Program-made: the position numbers and the translations under genes
Notes under the pieces: generated by a model
Database searches by the model: none
What the model was told of the DNA's origin: nothing
The model's input: the letters and a program-made list of their open reading frames with translations, nothing else
DNA from: Solimonas aquatica
Lineage (GTDB): Bacteria > Pseudomonadota > Gammaproteobacteria > Nevskiales > Nevskiaceae
Direction of reading: 5' to 3'
DNA: 64,000 nt
Assembly: GCF_900111015.1 (NCBI RefSeq)
Contig: NZ_FOFS01000001.1
Coordinates: 498,262-562,261, forward strand
In this document: in pieces, positions 22,130-35,275 of the stretch
Layout: each line of letters begins with the position of its first letter
How positions within the stretch are numbered: position 1 is the first letter of the stretch

Positions 22130-22626
22130 GCGCGCTGATCAAGAACGGCGCGCTGGTCGCCGACGAATACCGTGCACTGGCCGATGAGGACGCGCTGCCG
22201 GCTCAGGGCGCGGTGATCGTCACGCTCAAGCGCTGGCTGGAACAGCAGGAAGTGCTGCGCGCCAGCGGCCTGCGCGTGGGCGTGCTGCTGCCGAACACCC
22301 TGGACGTCGCCACGCAGTGGCAGGCGCTGTCGGACCGTCCGCTGCTGGTGCTGGACTTCCCGGCCTTCGCCGATGGCCGCGCCTACAGTCAGGCGCGCCT
22401 GCTGCGCGAGCGCTATGGCTTTGCCGGCGAGATCCGCGCGCAAGGCGCAGCCGTGGTGCGCGATCAGCTGCACAGCCTGTATCGCAGCGGCTTCACCAGC
22501 TTCGCGCTGCGCGCCGACCAGAATCCCGAGCAGTGCCTCGCGGCCCTGAAGGACTTCACGCTCGCCTACCAGCCGACCATCGTCGGCTCGCCGCTGGTGC
22601 GGCGTCTGCGCGGGCTGAGCGCGTAA
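22126..22626 (+). CDS. DUF934 protein linked to sulfite reduction
   Basis: 166-residue protein of the DUF934 family, which regularly follows cysI in Gamma- and Betaproteobacteria and is presumed to assist sulfite reduction, although its biochemistry is not established. It shows the conserved LVLDFPAFADGRAYSQARLLRERYGF core (about residues 74-100) and FALRADQ. No signal peptide, membrane segment or cofactor motif is visible. The start overlaps the cysI stop by four bases (ATGA). Confidence 0.85.
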
Positions 22627-22645
22627 TCGGGGACTACAGGCAAGC

Positions 22646-22700
22646 AATCACGCAAAGGCGCTATTCAAGCCTTGAAGCTTTTTTGCGCCTCTGCGTGATT
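22646..22700. terminator. bidirectional terminator-like hairpin
   Basis: The arms AATCACGCAAAGGCGC (22646-22661) and GCGCCTCTGCGTGATT (22685-22700) are complementary except for one base. The loop holds a smaller TTCAAG/CTTGAA hairpin and a run of six T (22679-22684). It separates the convergent DUF934 gene and serS. Confidence 0.55.
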
Positions 22701-22718
22701 CTGTCGCCGTAAGAGTCT

Positions 22719-24552
<1,834 letters not shown>

Positions 24553-24562
24553 GCTGCCTCGC

Positions 24563-25939
24563 TCAAGACTTGCCACCGCGCGCCGCGCGCAGCTGCGCCA
24601 AGCGCTCACCGATCTTGATCTCCAGCCCGCGCGTGGTCGGCGCGTACAGCTCGGTGCCGCGCAGGCGCTCGGGGAAGTATTCCTGCCCGGCTGCCAGGGC
24701 ACCCGCCTCATCGTGGTCGTAGCGATACTCGCGGCCGTAGCCCAGATCCTTCATCAGCCGGGTCGGCGCATTGCGCAGGTGCACCGGCACTTCCAGGCTG
24801 CCGGTCCTGGCGACCAGCTCGCGAGCCGCGTTGTAGCCGGCGTAGACCGCATTGCTCTTGGCTGCGCAGGCCAGATAGACCACGGCCTGCGCCAGGGCCA
24901 GCTCGCCTTCCGGGCTGCCCAGGCGCTCATAGGTATCCCAGCCCTGCAGGCAGAGCTGCTGCGCGCGCGGATCGGCCAGGCCGATGTCCTCGATGCTCAT
25001 GCGCAGGATGCGCCGCGCCAGATAGACCGGATCGACGCCGCCATCGAGCATGCGCGCGAACCAGTACAGGGCCGCGTCCGGATCGCTGCCGCGCACGGAT
25101 TTGTGCAGGGCCGAGATCTGGTCGTAGAAGTTCTCGCCCTGCTTGTCGAAGCGACGCAGGCCGCGACCAATGAGCTTCTCCAGCAAGGCCTCGTCCGCAG
25201 CGCCGCTGCCGCGTTCGGCGCGCGACAGCTCCACGGCGGTTTCCAGCAGCACCAGGGCGCGCCGCGCATCGCCGTCGGCGGCCTCGGCGATGCGCGCCAG
25301 CCAGGACGCCGGCAGCGCGTCCTCGCGCAGCCCCAGGCCGCGCTCGCGGTCGCAGAGTGCGCGTCGCAGCAGCGCGGCGATGTCGGCCTCTTCCAGCGCG
25401 CGCAGCACGAACACGCGCAGCCTGGAGAGCAGCGCGGCATTGAGTTCGAAGGAGGGGTTTTCGGTGGTGGCGCCGATCAGCACCAGGGTGCCGTCTTCCA
25501 CGAAGGGCAGCAGTGCATCCTGCTGGGCCTTGTTGAAACGATGGATCTCGTCGATGAACAAGACCGTGCGCCGGGGCGCCAGGCCCTGCCGCAGCGCCTG
25601 CGCCTGCGCCACCGCCTCGCGGATGTCCTTGACCCCGGCGAGCACAGCCGAGAGCGTGAGAAATTCCGCCTCGGTGTGCTGCGCAATCAGCCGCGCCAGC
25701 GTGGTCTTGCCCACGCCCGGCGGACCCCAGAACACCAGCGAGGGAATCTTTCCCGACTCCAGCAGCAGCCGCAGCGGCGCGCCGGCTGCCAGCAGATGCG
25801 CCTGCCCCGCCACCTCGTCGAGGTGTTGCGGGCGCATGCGCTCCGCGAGAGGGTGCGCCGGATCCGGCCGATGTCCGGTGGACATCGGCCCCGGCGGACG
25901 CCCGGCCATGGAAGGCCGGGCTGGGGTCTGATCAGTCAT
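24563..25939 (-). CDS. rarA: replication-associated recombination protein RarA (AAA+)
   Basis: AAA+ ATPase of the clamp-loader-like MgsA/WRNIP1 family, acting at stalled forks. It is 458 residues from the ATG at 25939; a TTG at 25963 or an ATG at 25885 are also possible because no clear ribosome site marks any of them. It has LAERMRPQHLDEVAGQ, the Walker A GPPGVGKTT, Walker B FIDEIHRFNKAQQDALLP, sensor 1 IGATTENPSFELN and the C-terminal VHLRNAPTRLMKDLGYG tetramerisation region. Confidence 0.94.
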   Translation of the reverse strand: MTDQTPARPSMAGRPPGPMSTGHRPDPAHPLAERMRPQHLDEVAGQAHLLAAGAPLRLLLESGKIPSLVFWGPPGVGKTTLARLIAQHTEAEFLTLSAVLAGVKDIREAVAQAQALRQGLAPRRTVLFIDEIHRFNKAQQDALLPFVEDGTLVLIGATTENPSFELNAALLSRLRVFVLRALEEADIAALLRRALCDRERGLGLREDALPASWLARIAEAADGDARRALVLLETAVELSRAERGSGAADEALLEKLIGRGLRRFDKQGENFYDQISALHKSVRGSDPDAALYWFARMLDGGVDPVYLARRILRMSIEDIGLADPRAQQLCLQGWDTYERLGSPEGELALAQAVVYLACAAKSNAVYAGYNAARELVARTGSLEVPVHLRNAPTRLMKDLGYGREYRYDHDEAGALAAGQEYFPERLRGTELYAPTTRGLEIKIGERLAQLRAARGGKS

Positions 25940-25994
25940 GGGCAATCGCGCCAAGGACGGCAATGACGAAGCCTAACAGGCTCCGGCTCCCGGC

Positions 25995-26624
25995 TTACGG
26001 CGCCTTGCCATCATCCACCACTTCGGTGCCCTTGGGCGGCGTGAAGCCGAAACGCGCGGCATCCAGCTTCACGCCGGTCTTCACCTTGGAAAAGCGCACA
26101 TCGGTGTAACCGCCCAGCGCATCGTAGAACTTCATGCGCTGCGGCACGCCGGCAGCCAGCCACAACTCGATCTTCCTGAAATCGGCATCACCGCGCGGCT
26201 TGAGAATCACCAGATCGACACCGTCCTTGGCGCCGCCGGATTCGATGGCGAAGGCATCGCCCAGCAGACTCTTCTGCGCCAGCAGCGCCGCCGGCGTGCC
26301 GCGCAGCACCTGCGCCGCATCGCGCACCGTCACCTGCGCCAGATCCGGCTCGTAGTTCCAGATGCGCTGGCCGTCGCAGACCATCAGCTGCTGGTAAGGC
26401 GACTCATAGCTCCAGCGGAAACGCCCGGGCCGCGACAGCTCGAAGCTGCCGCTGCGCCGCGAGAGCACGGCGCCGTGCTCGTCGATCTGCACCTGCTCGA
26501 AAGCTGCACTCAAGGTCTGTACGCCATCGACGAAACGCTTGAGCGCATCCTCGCCGGCGCCGGCCCAGGCCGGCGGCCAGCACAGCAGCAGGAAGGGCAA
26601 GCACAGCAGCCTGAGCGTTTTCAT
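25995..26624 (-). CDS. lolA: outer-membrane lipoprotein carrier protein LolA
   Basis: Periplasmic chaperone that ferries lipoproteins from LolCDE to LolB. It is 209 residues with a clear signal peptide (KTLRLLCLPFLLLCWPPAWA). Family segments are FVDGVQTLSAAFEQ, GSFELSRPGRFRWSYESPY and IWNYEPDLAQVTVRD. The ATG at 26624 puts the signal peptide at the N-terminus and has an AGG-containing ribosome site; an ATG at 26639 is an alternative. It lies 77 bases after ftsK in the usual order. Confidence 0.93.
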   Translation of the reverse strand: MKTLRLLCLPFLLLCWPPAWAGAGEDALKRFVDGVQTLSAAFEQVQIDEHGAVLSRRSGSFELSRPGRFRWSYESPYQQLMVCDGQRIWNYEPDLAQVTVRDAAQVLRGTPAALLAQKSLLGDAFAIESGGAKDGVDLVILKPRGDADFRKIELWLAAGVPQRMKFYDALGGYTDVRFSKVKTGVKLDAARFGFTPPKGTEVVDDGKAP

Positions 26625-26701
26625 GAGCCTGTGAGTCATAGAGAGTGTGGTGCCGGCACTATGGTTCCCGGCACTGAACGCCGTCTTAAAAACAGCCGCG
26701 C

Positions 26702-29065
<2,364 letters not shown>

Positions 29066-29254
29066 GCCGGCGGCAGAAAGAATCGGCAGGCGTGCATCTT
29101 GCTCGCCTTGCGCGGGGCGCCGGAATGGGCCCCTGGGATATTCGGTCAGTATACCGGCCTTGAGCGGTTGTCGCGGAGTCTTGAAAGTGCCGCTAAAAGC
29201 TTCATATTGGAGCTTAAGTCCAACACGCTTCGTCGCAAGCGATAGCAGGTCCAC

Positions 29255-29590
29255 ATGAGCCAGCAAGTTCGCCATTTTGTCCTGACGCCGGAAGGCGGCA
29301 TCCGCGAGTTCTCGCCGGAGCAGGCGGCCCTGATCGCCGCCGGCAACCAGAACCTGCCGGAATTCGCGGGCCGCGATCTGCGCTATCTGCAACTCACCCT
29401 CAATGACGGCGCCAGTAGCGGCGAGCTGAAAATCCAGACCGCCGGCGCTTCGATCCATTTCGACGCGCAGGGACGCCTGGAGCAGGCCGGGCCACCTAAC
29501 GACAGCATGCCCATCACGCATTTCGAGCATGACGCCGTGGTGCAGTGGGTCTTGCGCGACGTGCCGGCGGTGGCGCCGACCTTTCACTAA
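29255..29590 (+). CDS. conserved-looking small protein, unknown function
   Basis: 111-residue soluble protein, no cysteine, no signal peptide and no membrane segment. Residues 1-45 are probably helical ([12 protein letters not shown]), followed by a region of alternating beta pattern ([30 protein letters not shown]). I recognise no domain. It has an AGG ribosome site and an ATG start, and codon use looks like its neighbours, so it is likely real. It occupies the place between ftsK and aat where many pseudomonads carry trxB. It could be co-transcribed with aat, 87 bases downstream. Confidence 0.6.
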   Translation: MSQQVRHFVLTPEGGIREFSPEQAALIAAGNQNLPEFAGRDLRYLQLTLNDGASSGELKIQTAGASIHFDAQGRLEQAGPPNDSMPITHFEHDAVVQWVLRDVPAVAPTFH

Positions 29591-29677
29591 ATTGCGGCGC
29601 TCGCCCTCATGCAGGTGCATGAGGGCCGGCGGCGCGGGTATGCTTGGGCTCAAGGAGTGAAGTAGCCCGCACCGCCG

Positions 29678-30421
29678 ATGGACAGTCCGATACGCCTTCA
29701 TTGGCTGGATCCCCGCAACCCGCACCAGCCTTTCCCGCCGGTGCGGCTGGCGATGCGCGATCCCAATGGTCTGCTGGCCATCGGCGGCGATCTCTCGCCG
29801 GCGCGTCTGCTCTCGGCTTATCGGCAAGGCATTTTCCCCTGGTACAACCCGGACGAGCCCATCCTCTGGTGGTGCCCGGACCCGCGCGCGGTGCTGGAAG
29901 TCGACGGCATGCGGGTCTCGCGCAGCCTCACCAAGTCCATCCGCCGCGGCGATTACGCGCTGAGCTTCGACAAGGCCTTCACACAGGTGCTGCTGGCCTG
30001 CGGCGCGCCGCGCGAGCGCAGCCGCGGGACATGGCTGGGCGACGATATGCGTCGCGCCTACATCGACCTGTTCAACCAGGGTTATGCGCACAGCCTGGAA
30101 GTCTGGCGCGAAGGTGAGCTGATCGGCGGGCTTTACGGCGTGGTGCTGGGCCGGGTGTTCTTCGGCGAGTCGATGTTTTCGCGCGCCACGGACGCTTCCA
30201 AGATCGCCCTGTACTGGCTCTGCGAACAGCTGCGTCAGTGGGGCTTCGAGCTGATCGACTGCCAGATCAGCTCCGCCCACCTGCTCAGCCTGGGCGCGCA
30301 GGAGCTGAGCCGTGAACGATTCTTGCAGAGACTGAGTCAGGCGGTGACGCAGCGCCCGGATACGGGGCGCTGGCAGTTCGACATCGCCGTCCCTGCCGAT
30401 GCCCGACACGGTCCGCCATGA
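29678..30421 (+). CDS. aat: leucyl/phenylalanyl-tRNA--protein transferase
   Basis: Attaches Leu or Phe from charged tRNA to proteins with N-terminal Lys or Arg, making primary N-degrons for ClpS-ClpAP. It is 247 residues, normal length. It shows the family blocks [40 protein letters not shown] and [19 protein letters not shown]. The stop overlaps the bpt start (ATGA). Partner genes bpt, clpS and clpA lie within 5 kb. Confidence 0.95.
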   Translation: MDSPIRLHWLDPRNPHQPFPPVRLAMRDPNGLLAIGGDLSPARLLSAYRQGIFPWYNPDEPILWWCPDPRAVLEVDGMRVSRSLTKSIRRGDYALSFDKAFTQVLLACGAPRERSRGTWLGDDMRRAYIDLFNQGYAHSLEVWREGELIGGLYGVVLGRVFFGESMFSRATDASKIALYWLCEQLRQWGFELIDCQISSAHLLSLGAQELSRERFLQRLSQAVTQRPDTGRWQFDIAVPADARHGPP

Positions 30422-31128
30422 CCCAGTCCCTGCGCCTGTTCCTGAGCACCGAACACGTCTGCGGCTATCTGCCCGGGCTGATGGCGCGCAGCGCCTTCGT
30501 GGACCCGGAAGTGGGTTTGGGCCCCACGCATTACCAGCATCTGCTGGAACTGGGTTTCCGTCGCAGCGGCGACCACACCTACCGCCCGCACTGCCGCAAC
30601 TGCACACTCTGCCTGCCGGTACGCTTGCCGGCGCTGACGTTCCAGCCGGACCGCTCGCAGCGCCGCTGCCTGCGCGACAACGAAGACCTCACGCTGCGCA
30701 TCGAAACCGAGCTGGGCGATGAGCACTACGCACTGTACCGGCGTTATCTGAGCGCGCGCCATGCCGACGGCGGCATGGATCCGCAGGATCGCCGCGCCTT
30801 CCATTCCTTCCTCGAATGCAGCTGGCTGGACGTGCGCTTCTGGTGCCTGCGCCAGAACGGACGCCTGCTGGCGGTGGCGGTGGTGGATCATCTGCCGCAG
30901 GCGCTCTCCGCGGTCTACACCTTCTACGATCCGGAAGAGCGCGCCCGCAGCCTCGGCACGCTGGCGGTGCTGCAGCAGCTGCACTACGCCGCCGACACCG
31001 GTCTTGCCCACGTCTATCTCGGCTACTGGGTGGAGAACAGCCGCAAGATGGACTACAAGCGTCGCTTCAAGCCCATGGAAGGTCTGATCGGCACCCGCTG
31101 GCAGGAGCTGGCACTGCCGCCCGCCTGA
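30418..31128 (+). CDS. bpt: aspartate/glutamate leucyltransferase (Bpt/Ate)
   Basis: Arginyl-transferase-fold enzyme of 236 residues that in bacteria transfers Leu to proteins beginning with Asp or Glu (Bpt type). The N-terminal cysteine cluster is present in [11 protein letters not shown] and [14 protein letters not shown]. The C-terminal half has the GNAT-like [20 protein letters not shown] and [20 protein letters not shown] blocks. It is coupled to aat by a four-base overlap and is followed by infA. Confidence 0.94.
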   Translation: MTQSLRLFLSTEHVCGYLPGLMARSAFVDPEVGLGPTHYQHLLELGFRRSGDHTYRPHCRNCTLCLPVRLPALTFQPDRSQRRCLRDNEDLTLRIETELGDEHYALYRRYLSARHADGGMDPQDRRAFHSFLECSWLDVRFWCLRQNGRLLAVAVVDHLPQALSAVYTFYDPEERARSLGTLAVLQQLHYAADTGLAHVYLGYWVENSRKMDYKRRFKPMEGLIGTRWQELALPPA

Positions 31129-31217
31129 GCCGCCGCGGCGCCGGCAGGTTGCCCCCGCACTGCTCTTTCCCGATAATGCCGGCCTTCTAAAAGGACGAGT
31201 ATCGTCGCAAAGGGCGT

Positions 31218-31436
31218 ATGGCGAAGGAAGATCATATTGAAATGGCCGGCACCGTGCTGGAAACGCTGCCGAACACCACCTTCCGCGTGAAACTGGAGAA
31301 CGGCCACGTGGTTGTCGCCCATATTTCCGGCCGCATGCGCAAGAACTACATCCGCATCCTCACGGGCGACAAGGTCAAGGTTGAACTGACGCCCTACGAC
31401 CTCAGCAAAGGCCGCATCACCTTCCGCGACAAGTGA
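31218..31436 (+). CDS. infA: translation initiation factor IF-1
   Basis: 72-residue OB-fold protein that occupies the ribosomal A site during initiation. The sequence from [19 protein letters not shown] through [20 protein letters not shown] to the C-terminal GRITFRDK is canonical IF-1. It is 89 bases after bpt, as in related genomes, and ends just before a palindromic repeat region and a strong terminator. Confidence 0.97.
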   Translation: MAKEDHIEMAGTVLETLPNTTFRVKLENGHVVVAHISGRMRKNYIRILTGDKVKVELTPYDLSKGRITFRDK

Positions 31437-31449
31437 GTTTGTCGCACAG

Positions 31450-31585
31450 CGACACACTCATCCCCGCGCAAGCGGGGATCCATCGCTCAAGCGCGTAGCG
31501 AAACCCTCTAGGCGCAAGCGGGGATTGAGTGCCACCCTGGCTGTTCGCGCTGTACCCTGGATTCCCGCTGCGGCAGGAATGACCA
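31450..31585. repeat. REP/REPIN-like palindromic repeat cluster
   Basis: Between infA and its terminator lie several copies of a short GC hairpin: ATCCCCGCGCAAGCGGGGAT (from 31459), a GGCGCAAGCGGGGATTGAGTG-like unit near 31521, and an opposite-facing ATTCCCGCTGCGGCAGGAAT unit (31561-31580). The outer units face each other, as in REP doublets mobilised by RAYT transposases. No RAYT gene is present here. Confidence 0.55.
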
Positions 31586-31587
31586 AC

Positions 31588-31615
31588 AAAAAGCCCGCTC
31601 ATGAGCGGGCTTTTT
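31588..31615. terminator. bidirectional intrinsic terminator of infA and clpA
   Basis: A perfect palindrome: AAAAAGCCCGCTCA (31588-31601) followed by its exact complement ending in a T run (31602-31616). With A and T tracts on both sides it can end infA transcripts rightward and clpA transcripts leftward. Confidence 0.85.
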
Positions 31616-31638
31616 TGTTTGACGCCAGAGGCGCGAAC

Positions 31639-33912
31639 TCAGACCGGTTCCAGCGTGGTCGGCTTCTCGCGTGCCTCCACCTCGAACACCGGCTCGTCCT
31701 TCTCGCCCATCACCGCGTGCACGCGGCCGCCGTTGGCGAGCTTGCCGAACAGCAGTTCCTCGGCCAGCGGACGCTTGATGCTTTCCTGGATCACGCGCGC
31801 CATCGGGCGGGCACCCATCTTCACGTCGTAGCCGCGATCCGCCAGCCACAGACGCACGGACTCGTCCACTTCCAGCTGCACATGCTTGGCGGCCAGCTGC
31901 TCTTCCAGCTGCATGAGGAACTTGTCCACCACGCGCAGAATCTCGCGGCGGCCCAGCGGCGCGAACTGCACGATGGCGTCCAGGCGGTTGCGGAACTCCG
32001 GCGTGAACATCTTGCGCATCACTTCCATGGCATCGGTGGTGTGGTTCTGCTCGGCGAAGCCCATGCTGCGACGCGAGGATTCCTCGGCGCCGGCATTGGT
32101 GGTCATCACCAGAATCACATTGCGGAAGTCCGCCTTGCGGCCGTTGTTGTCGGTGAGCGTGCCGTGGTCCATGACCTGCAGCAGCAGGTTGAACACATCC
32201 GGATGGGCTTTTTCGATTTCATCGAGCAGCACCACCGCGTGCGGATGCTTGATCACCGCCTCGGTGAGCAGGCCGCCCTGATCGAAGCCGACATAGCCCG
32301 GCGGCGCGCCGATCAGGCGCGACACCGTGTGCCGCTCCATGTATTCGGACATGTCGAAGCGGATCATCTCGATGCCCAGCAGCTGCGCCAGCTGACGGGT
32401 GACCTCGGTCTTGCCCACGCCGGTGGGACCGGCGAGCAGGAAGGAGCCGATCGGCTTGTCGGGATTGCCCAGGCCCGAACGCGAGAGCTTGATCGCCGAA
32501 GTCAGCTGGTCGATGGCCGTGTCCTGGCCAAAGATCACCAGCTTCAGATCGCGCTCCAGCGTGGCGAGCTTGTCGCGGTCATTGGCCGAGACGCTCTTGG
32601 GCGGGATGCGCGCAATGCGGGCAACGGTTTCTTCGATGTCCCGCACCTGCACGGTCTTGCGCTTCTTGCTCTCCGGCAGCAGACGCAGACGCGCGGCGGC
32701 CTCGTCGATGACGTCGATGGCCTTGTCCGGCAGATGGCGGTCGGTGATGTGCCGCGCCGAGAGTTCCACCGCCGAGCGCAGCGCGCCGCGGGTGAACTGC
32801 ACCTGGTGATGATCCTCGAAGCGGGCGCGCAGGCCTTCGAGAATCTTCACGGCGTCGTCCACGCTGGGCTCACCCACGTCGATCTTCTGGAAGCGGCGCG
32901 CCAGGGCGCGGTCCTTTTCGAAGATGCCGCGATATTCCTGGTAGGTGGTCGAGCCCATGCAGCGGATCTCGCCGGAGGCGAGCAGCGGCTTGAGCAGGTT
33001 TGAGGCATCCATGACACCGCCGCTGGCGGCGCCGGCCCCGATGATCATGTGGATCTCGTCAATGAAGACGATGGAACCGGGACGCTTCTGCAGGTCATTG
33101 ATGACCGCCTTGAAGCGCTTTTCGAAGTCGCCACGGTACTTGGTGCCGGCAATCAGGCTGCCCAGGTCGAGACTGAACACCACGGCGTTGCGCAGCAGAT
33201 CCGGGACCTTGCCTTCGACGATCAGCCAGGCCAGGCCTTCGGCAATGGCGGTCTTGCCCACGCCGGCCTCGCCGACCAGCAGCGGATTGTTCTTGCGGCG
33301 GCGGCAGAGCGTCTGCATCACCCGCTCGATTTCCAGATCGCGGCCGATCAGGGGGTCGATCTTGCCTTCGGCGGCGCGCTCATTGAGGTTGACCGCGTAC
33401 TGCTCCAGCGGGCTCTGGTTGGTGCTGCGCTCGCTGCTTTCCTCGCCGGACTCGGATTCGGCCGGCTTGTCCGGCGCGGCGTTACGCGACACGCCATGCG
33501 AGATGTAGTTGACGATATCCAGGCGCGTCACGCCCTGCTCGCCGAGCAGATACACGGCGTGCGTGTCCTTTTCCGAAAAGATCGCGACCAGCACGTTGAG
33601 CGTGGTGACTTGTTTCTTGCCGGCGGCCTGCACGTGGTAAATGGCCCGCTGCAGCACGCGCTGGAAGGACAAGGTGGGCTGCACCTCGTGCTTTTCCAGC
33701 TCCTTGACCGCCTGGATGTGGGTCTGGATGTAGTCCTTGAGCGCGGCTTCGAGCTTCTCGCTGTCGGCGCCTGCGGCGCTCAGCGCACCGGCGACCTGCG
33801 TATCCGACAGCAGGGCCAGCAGGAGATGCTCTACCGTGAGCAGTTCGTGACCCTGCATGCGGGCCGAGACGAATGCGGCATCCAGCGCTTTTTGCAGCTC
33901 TTCACTCAACAT
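31639..33912 (-). CDS. clpA: ATP-dependent Clp protease unfoldase ClpA
   Basis: HSP100 unfoldase that feeds substrates to ClpP; 757 residues, the standard length. The N-domain (1-145) docks ClpS. AAA+ module 1 has Walker A GEAGVGKTA and module 2 has GPTGVGKTE, each with Walker B and sensor motifs; an IGL-type loop for ClpP contact is expected in module 2. The acidic linker near 155-168 (ESESGEESSERS) separates the N-domain from the motor. It is transcribed after clpS and completes an N-degron pathway set with aat and bpt. Confidence 0.96.
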   Translation of the reverse strand: MLSEELQKALDAAFVSARMQGHELLTVEHLLLALLSDTQVAGALSAAGADSEKLEAALKDYIQTHIQAVKELEKHEVQPTLSFQRVLQRAIYHVQAAGKKQVTTLNVLVAIFSEKDTHAVYLLGEQGVTRLDIVNYISHGVSRNAAPDKPAESESGEESSERSTNQSPLEQYAVNLNERAAEGKIDPLIGRDLEIERVMQTLCRRRKNNPLLVGEAGVGKTAIAEGLAWLIVEGKVPDLLRNAVVFSLDLGSLIAGTKYRGDFEKRFKAVINDLQKRPGSIVFIDEIHMIIGAGAASGGVMDASNLLKPLLASGEIRCMGSTTYQEYRGIFEKDRALARRFQKIDVGEPSVDDAVKILEGLRARFEDHHQVQFTRGALRSAVELSARHITDRHLPDKAIDVIDEAAARLRLLPESKKRKTVQVRDIEETVARIARIPPKSVSANDRDKLATLERDLKLVIFGQDTAIDQLTSAIKLSRSGLGNPDKPIGSFLLAGPTGVGKTEVTRQLAQLLGIEMIRFDMSEYMERHTVSRLIGAPPGYVGFDQGGLLTEAVIKHPHAVVLLDEIEKAHPDVFNLLLQVMDHGTLTDNNGRKADFRNVILVMTTNAGAEESSRRSMGFAEQNHTTDAMEVMRKMFTPEFRNRLDAIVQFAPLGRREILRVVDKFLMQLEEQLAAKHVQLEVDESVRLWLADRGYDVKMGARPMARVIQESIKRPLAEELLFGKLANGGRVHAVMGEKDEPVFEVEAREKPTTLEPV

Positions 33913-33954
33913 TTGCGAACTCTCCGCGCCTTATCAGCGTCAGACTAAAGTGAC

Positions 33955-34278
33955 TTACGCCTTCTCCATGACCGTCAGCAGGGGGTGTTGGTTCTTGCGA
34001 GCAAACGCATTGACCTGCGCAGTCTTGGTTTCAGCGATCTCGGCGGGAAAAATGCCCGCCACACCCCGGCCCTCGGTATGAATCTGCAGCATGATCTGTA
34101 CCGCCTTTTCCCGGTTGTGCCGGAAGAACTGCTGCAAAACCTGGACCACGAATTCCATCGGGGTGTAGTCATCATTGATCATGATGACCTTGTACATGGG
34201 CGGGGGCGCGAGGCCGGGCTTGGCCTCCTCCACCGCCAGACCTTGGTTGTCACCGGGACGTGTCAGCTCGTTGCTCAT
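33955..34278 (-). CDS. clpS: ClpA adaptor ClpS
   Basis: 107-residue N-recognin that binds N-terminal Leu, Phe, Tyr or Trp and delivers the substrate to ClpA. It has a flexible N-terminal tail (about 25 residues) followed by [20 protein letters not shown], which carries the N-degron pocket, and [17 protein letters not shown]. It is 42 bases upstream of clpA. It is divergent from gspC across 142 bp. Confidence 0.95.
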   Translation of the reverse strand: MSNELTRPGDNQGLAVEEAKPGLAPPPMYKVIMINDDYTPMEFVVQVLQQFFRHNREKAVQIMLQIHTEGRGVAGIFPAEIAETKTAQVNAFARKNQHPLLTVMEKA

Positions 34279-34377
34279 GTCCCGCAGTTTACCCCTTCCG
34301 GTCCGGCGGCCAAGATGCTTTTCCTGTCCTGTTTCATGAATCTTGAATTTGGGTCGATTCCTCCAGCCTCAAGAGCA

Positions 34378-34398
34378 GCGATGACACATTGTCATCGC
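34378..34398. promoter_or_regulatory. 9-3-9 perfect inverted repeat at the gspC promoter
   Basis: GCGATGACA, CAT, TGTCATCGC form a perfect 21-base inverted repeat that ends 7 bases before a -10-like TATGAT (34406-34411), which lies 9 bases before gspC. The position over the expected -35 suggests an operator. The protein that binds it is unknown. Confidence 0.5.
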
Positions 34399-34420
34399 CT
34401 GCCGGTATGATGCCGAGCCC

Positions 34421-35275
34421 ATGGCGCAATCCATCTCCCTGCAGCGGCTCTCCCGCTGGTACGAACAATACGGCCGCCAGCTGCCGCCCGCTGCTACGCT
34501 CATCCTGCTGCTTATCAGCGCCCATCTGGCAGCGCGGCTATGCTGGTCCCTGATACCCCTGCCGGCAGAGGTCCGCTGGCAGCCGCCCGTCATTTCCCCG
34601 TCATCGCGGCCGGATGCGCGTCAGGTCGACGTCCAGGCGCTGGCCGAACGCCATTTGTTTGGCACCTGGCAGGCACCCACCGCCGCCGACGCCGCCGAGG
34701 CGCCGGAGACACGCCTGTCGCTGACCCTGCTGGGCATCCTGGCGTCCAGCAAGCCCGAGGGCTCGCGCGCCCTGATCGGCAGCTCCGACGGCGAGGAAAA
34801 GCCCTACGCGATCAGCGACGAGGTGATACGCGGCGTGACGCTGCAGGCGATTTTTGCCGACCGCGTGGTGCTCTCGCGCAATGGCGTGCTGGAAACCCTG
34901 CGCCTGCAGAAGGACGCCCCCATCGAAGGCAGCACCCCGGATCAGAACGTCAGCAGCGCCGCCGGCTCGCAGCTCGGACAGATCCGCGACCAGATCATGG
35001 CCGACCCCAGCAAGGCGGCGCAGTACATCCGCGTGCAGCCGGCCATGGTCAACGGCGCGATGCGCGGCTTCCGCATCTATCCAGGCCGCGAACGCGAGGC
35101 CTTCAACAATCTGGGCCTGCGCCCCGGCGATCTGGTCACCGCGGTCAATGGCATACAATTGGACGATAGCCAGAAAGCCCTGCAGACCCTGACCGACATG
35201 GCCAAGGTCGGATCGGCGTCGGTGACCATCGAACGCGGCGGGCAGAGCCAGCTCCTAAACCTGAATTTCAACTAA
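34421..35275 (+). CDS. gspC: type II secretion protein C
   Basis: Inner-membrane clamp protein that connects the platform to secretin GspD. It is 284 residues: a short cytoplasmic N-terminus, one membrane segment (about 24-45), a homology region (HLFGTW, LSLTLLGILASS) that binds GspD N0, and a C-terminal PDZ domain (about 195-284) with FRIYPGREREAFNNLGLRPG and VNGIQLDD. The stop overlaps the gspD start by one base (TAATG). It is the first gene of gspCDEF. Confidence 0.9.
   Translation: MAQSISLQRLSRWYEQYGRQLPPAATLILLLISAHLAARLCWSLIPLPAEVRWQPPVISPSSRPDARQVDVQALAERHLFGTWQAPTAADAAEAPETRLSLTLLGILASSKPEGSRALIGSSDGEEKPYAISDEVIRGVTLQAIFADRVVLSRNGVLETLRLQKDAPIEGSTPDQNVSSAAGSQLGQIRDQIMADPSKAAQYIRVQPAMVNGAMRGFRIYPGREREAFNNLGLRPGDLVTAVNGIQLDDSQKALQTLTDMAKVGSASVTIERGGQSQLLNLNFN

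Noticed and set aside
22627..22718. tRNA-like or small-RNA gene between the DUF934 gene and serS
   Set aside because: The structure is one long hairpin with no cloverleaf or T-loop; terminator function between convergent genes is enough.
24553..24570. Fluoride riboswitch before crcB
   Set aside because: The gap to rarA is only 10 bases, leaving no room for the aptamer.
31450..31585. Short palindromic repeats that could suggest a CRISPR array
   Set aside because: The units differ in length and orientation, the spacing is irregular, and there are no cas genes. REP-like elements explain them.
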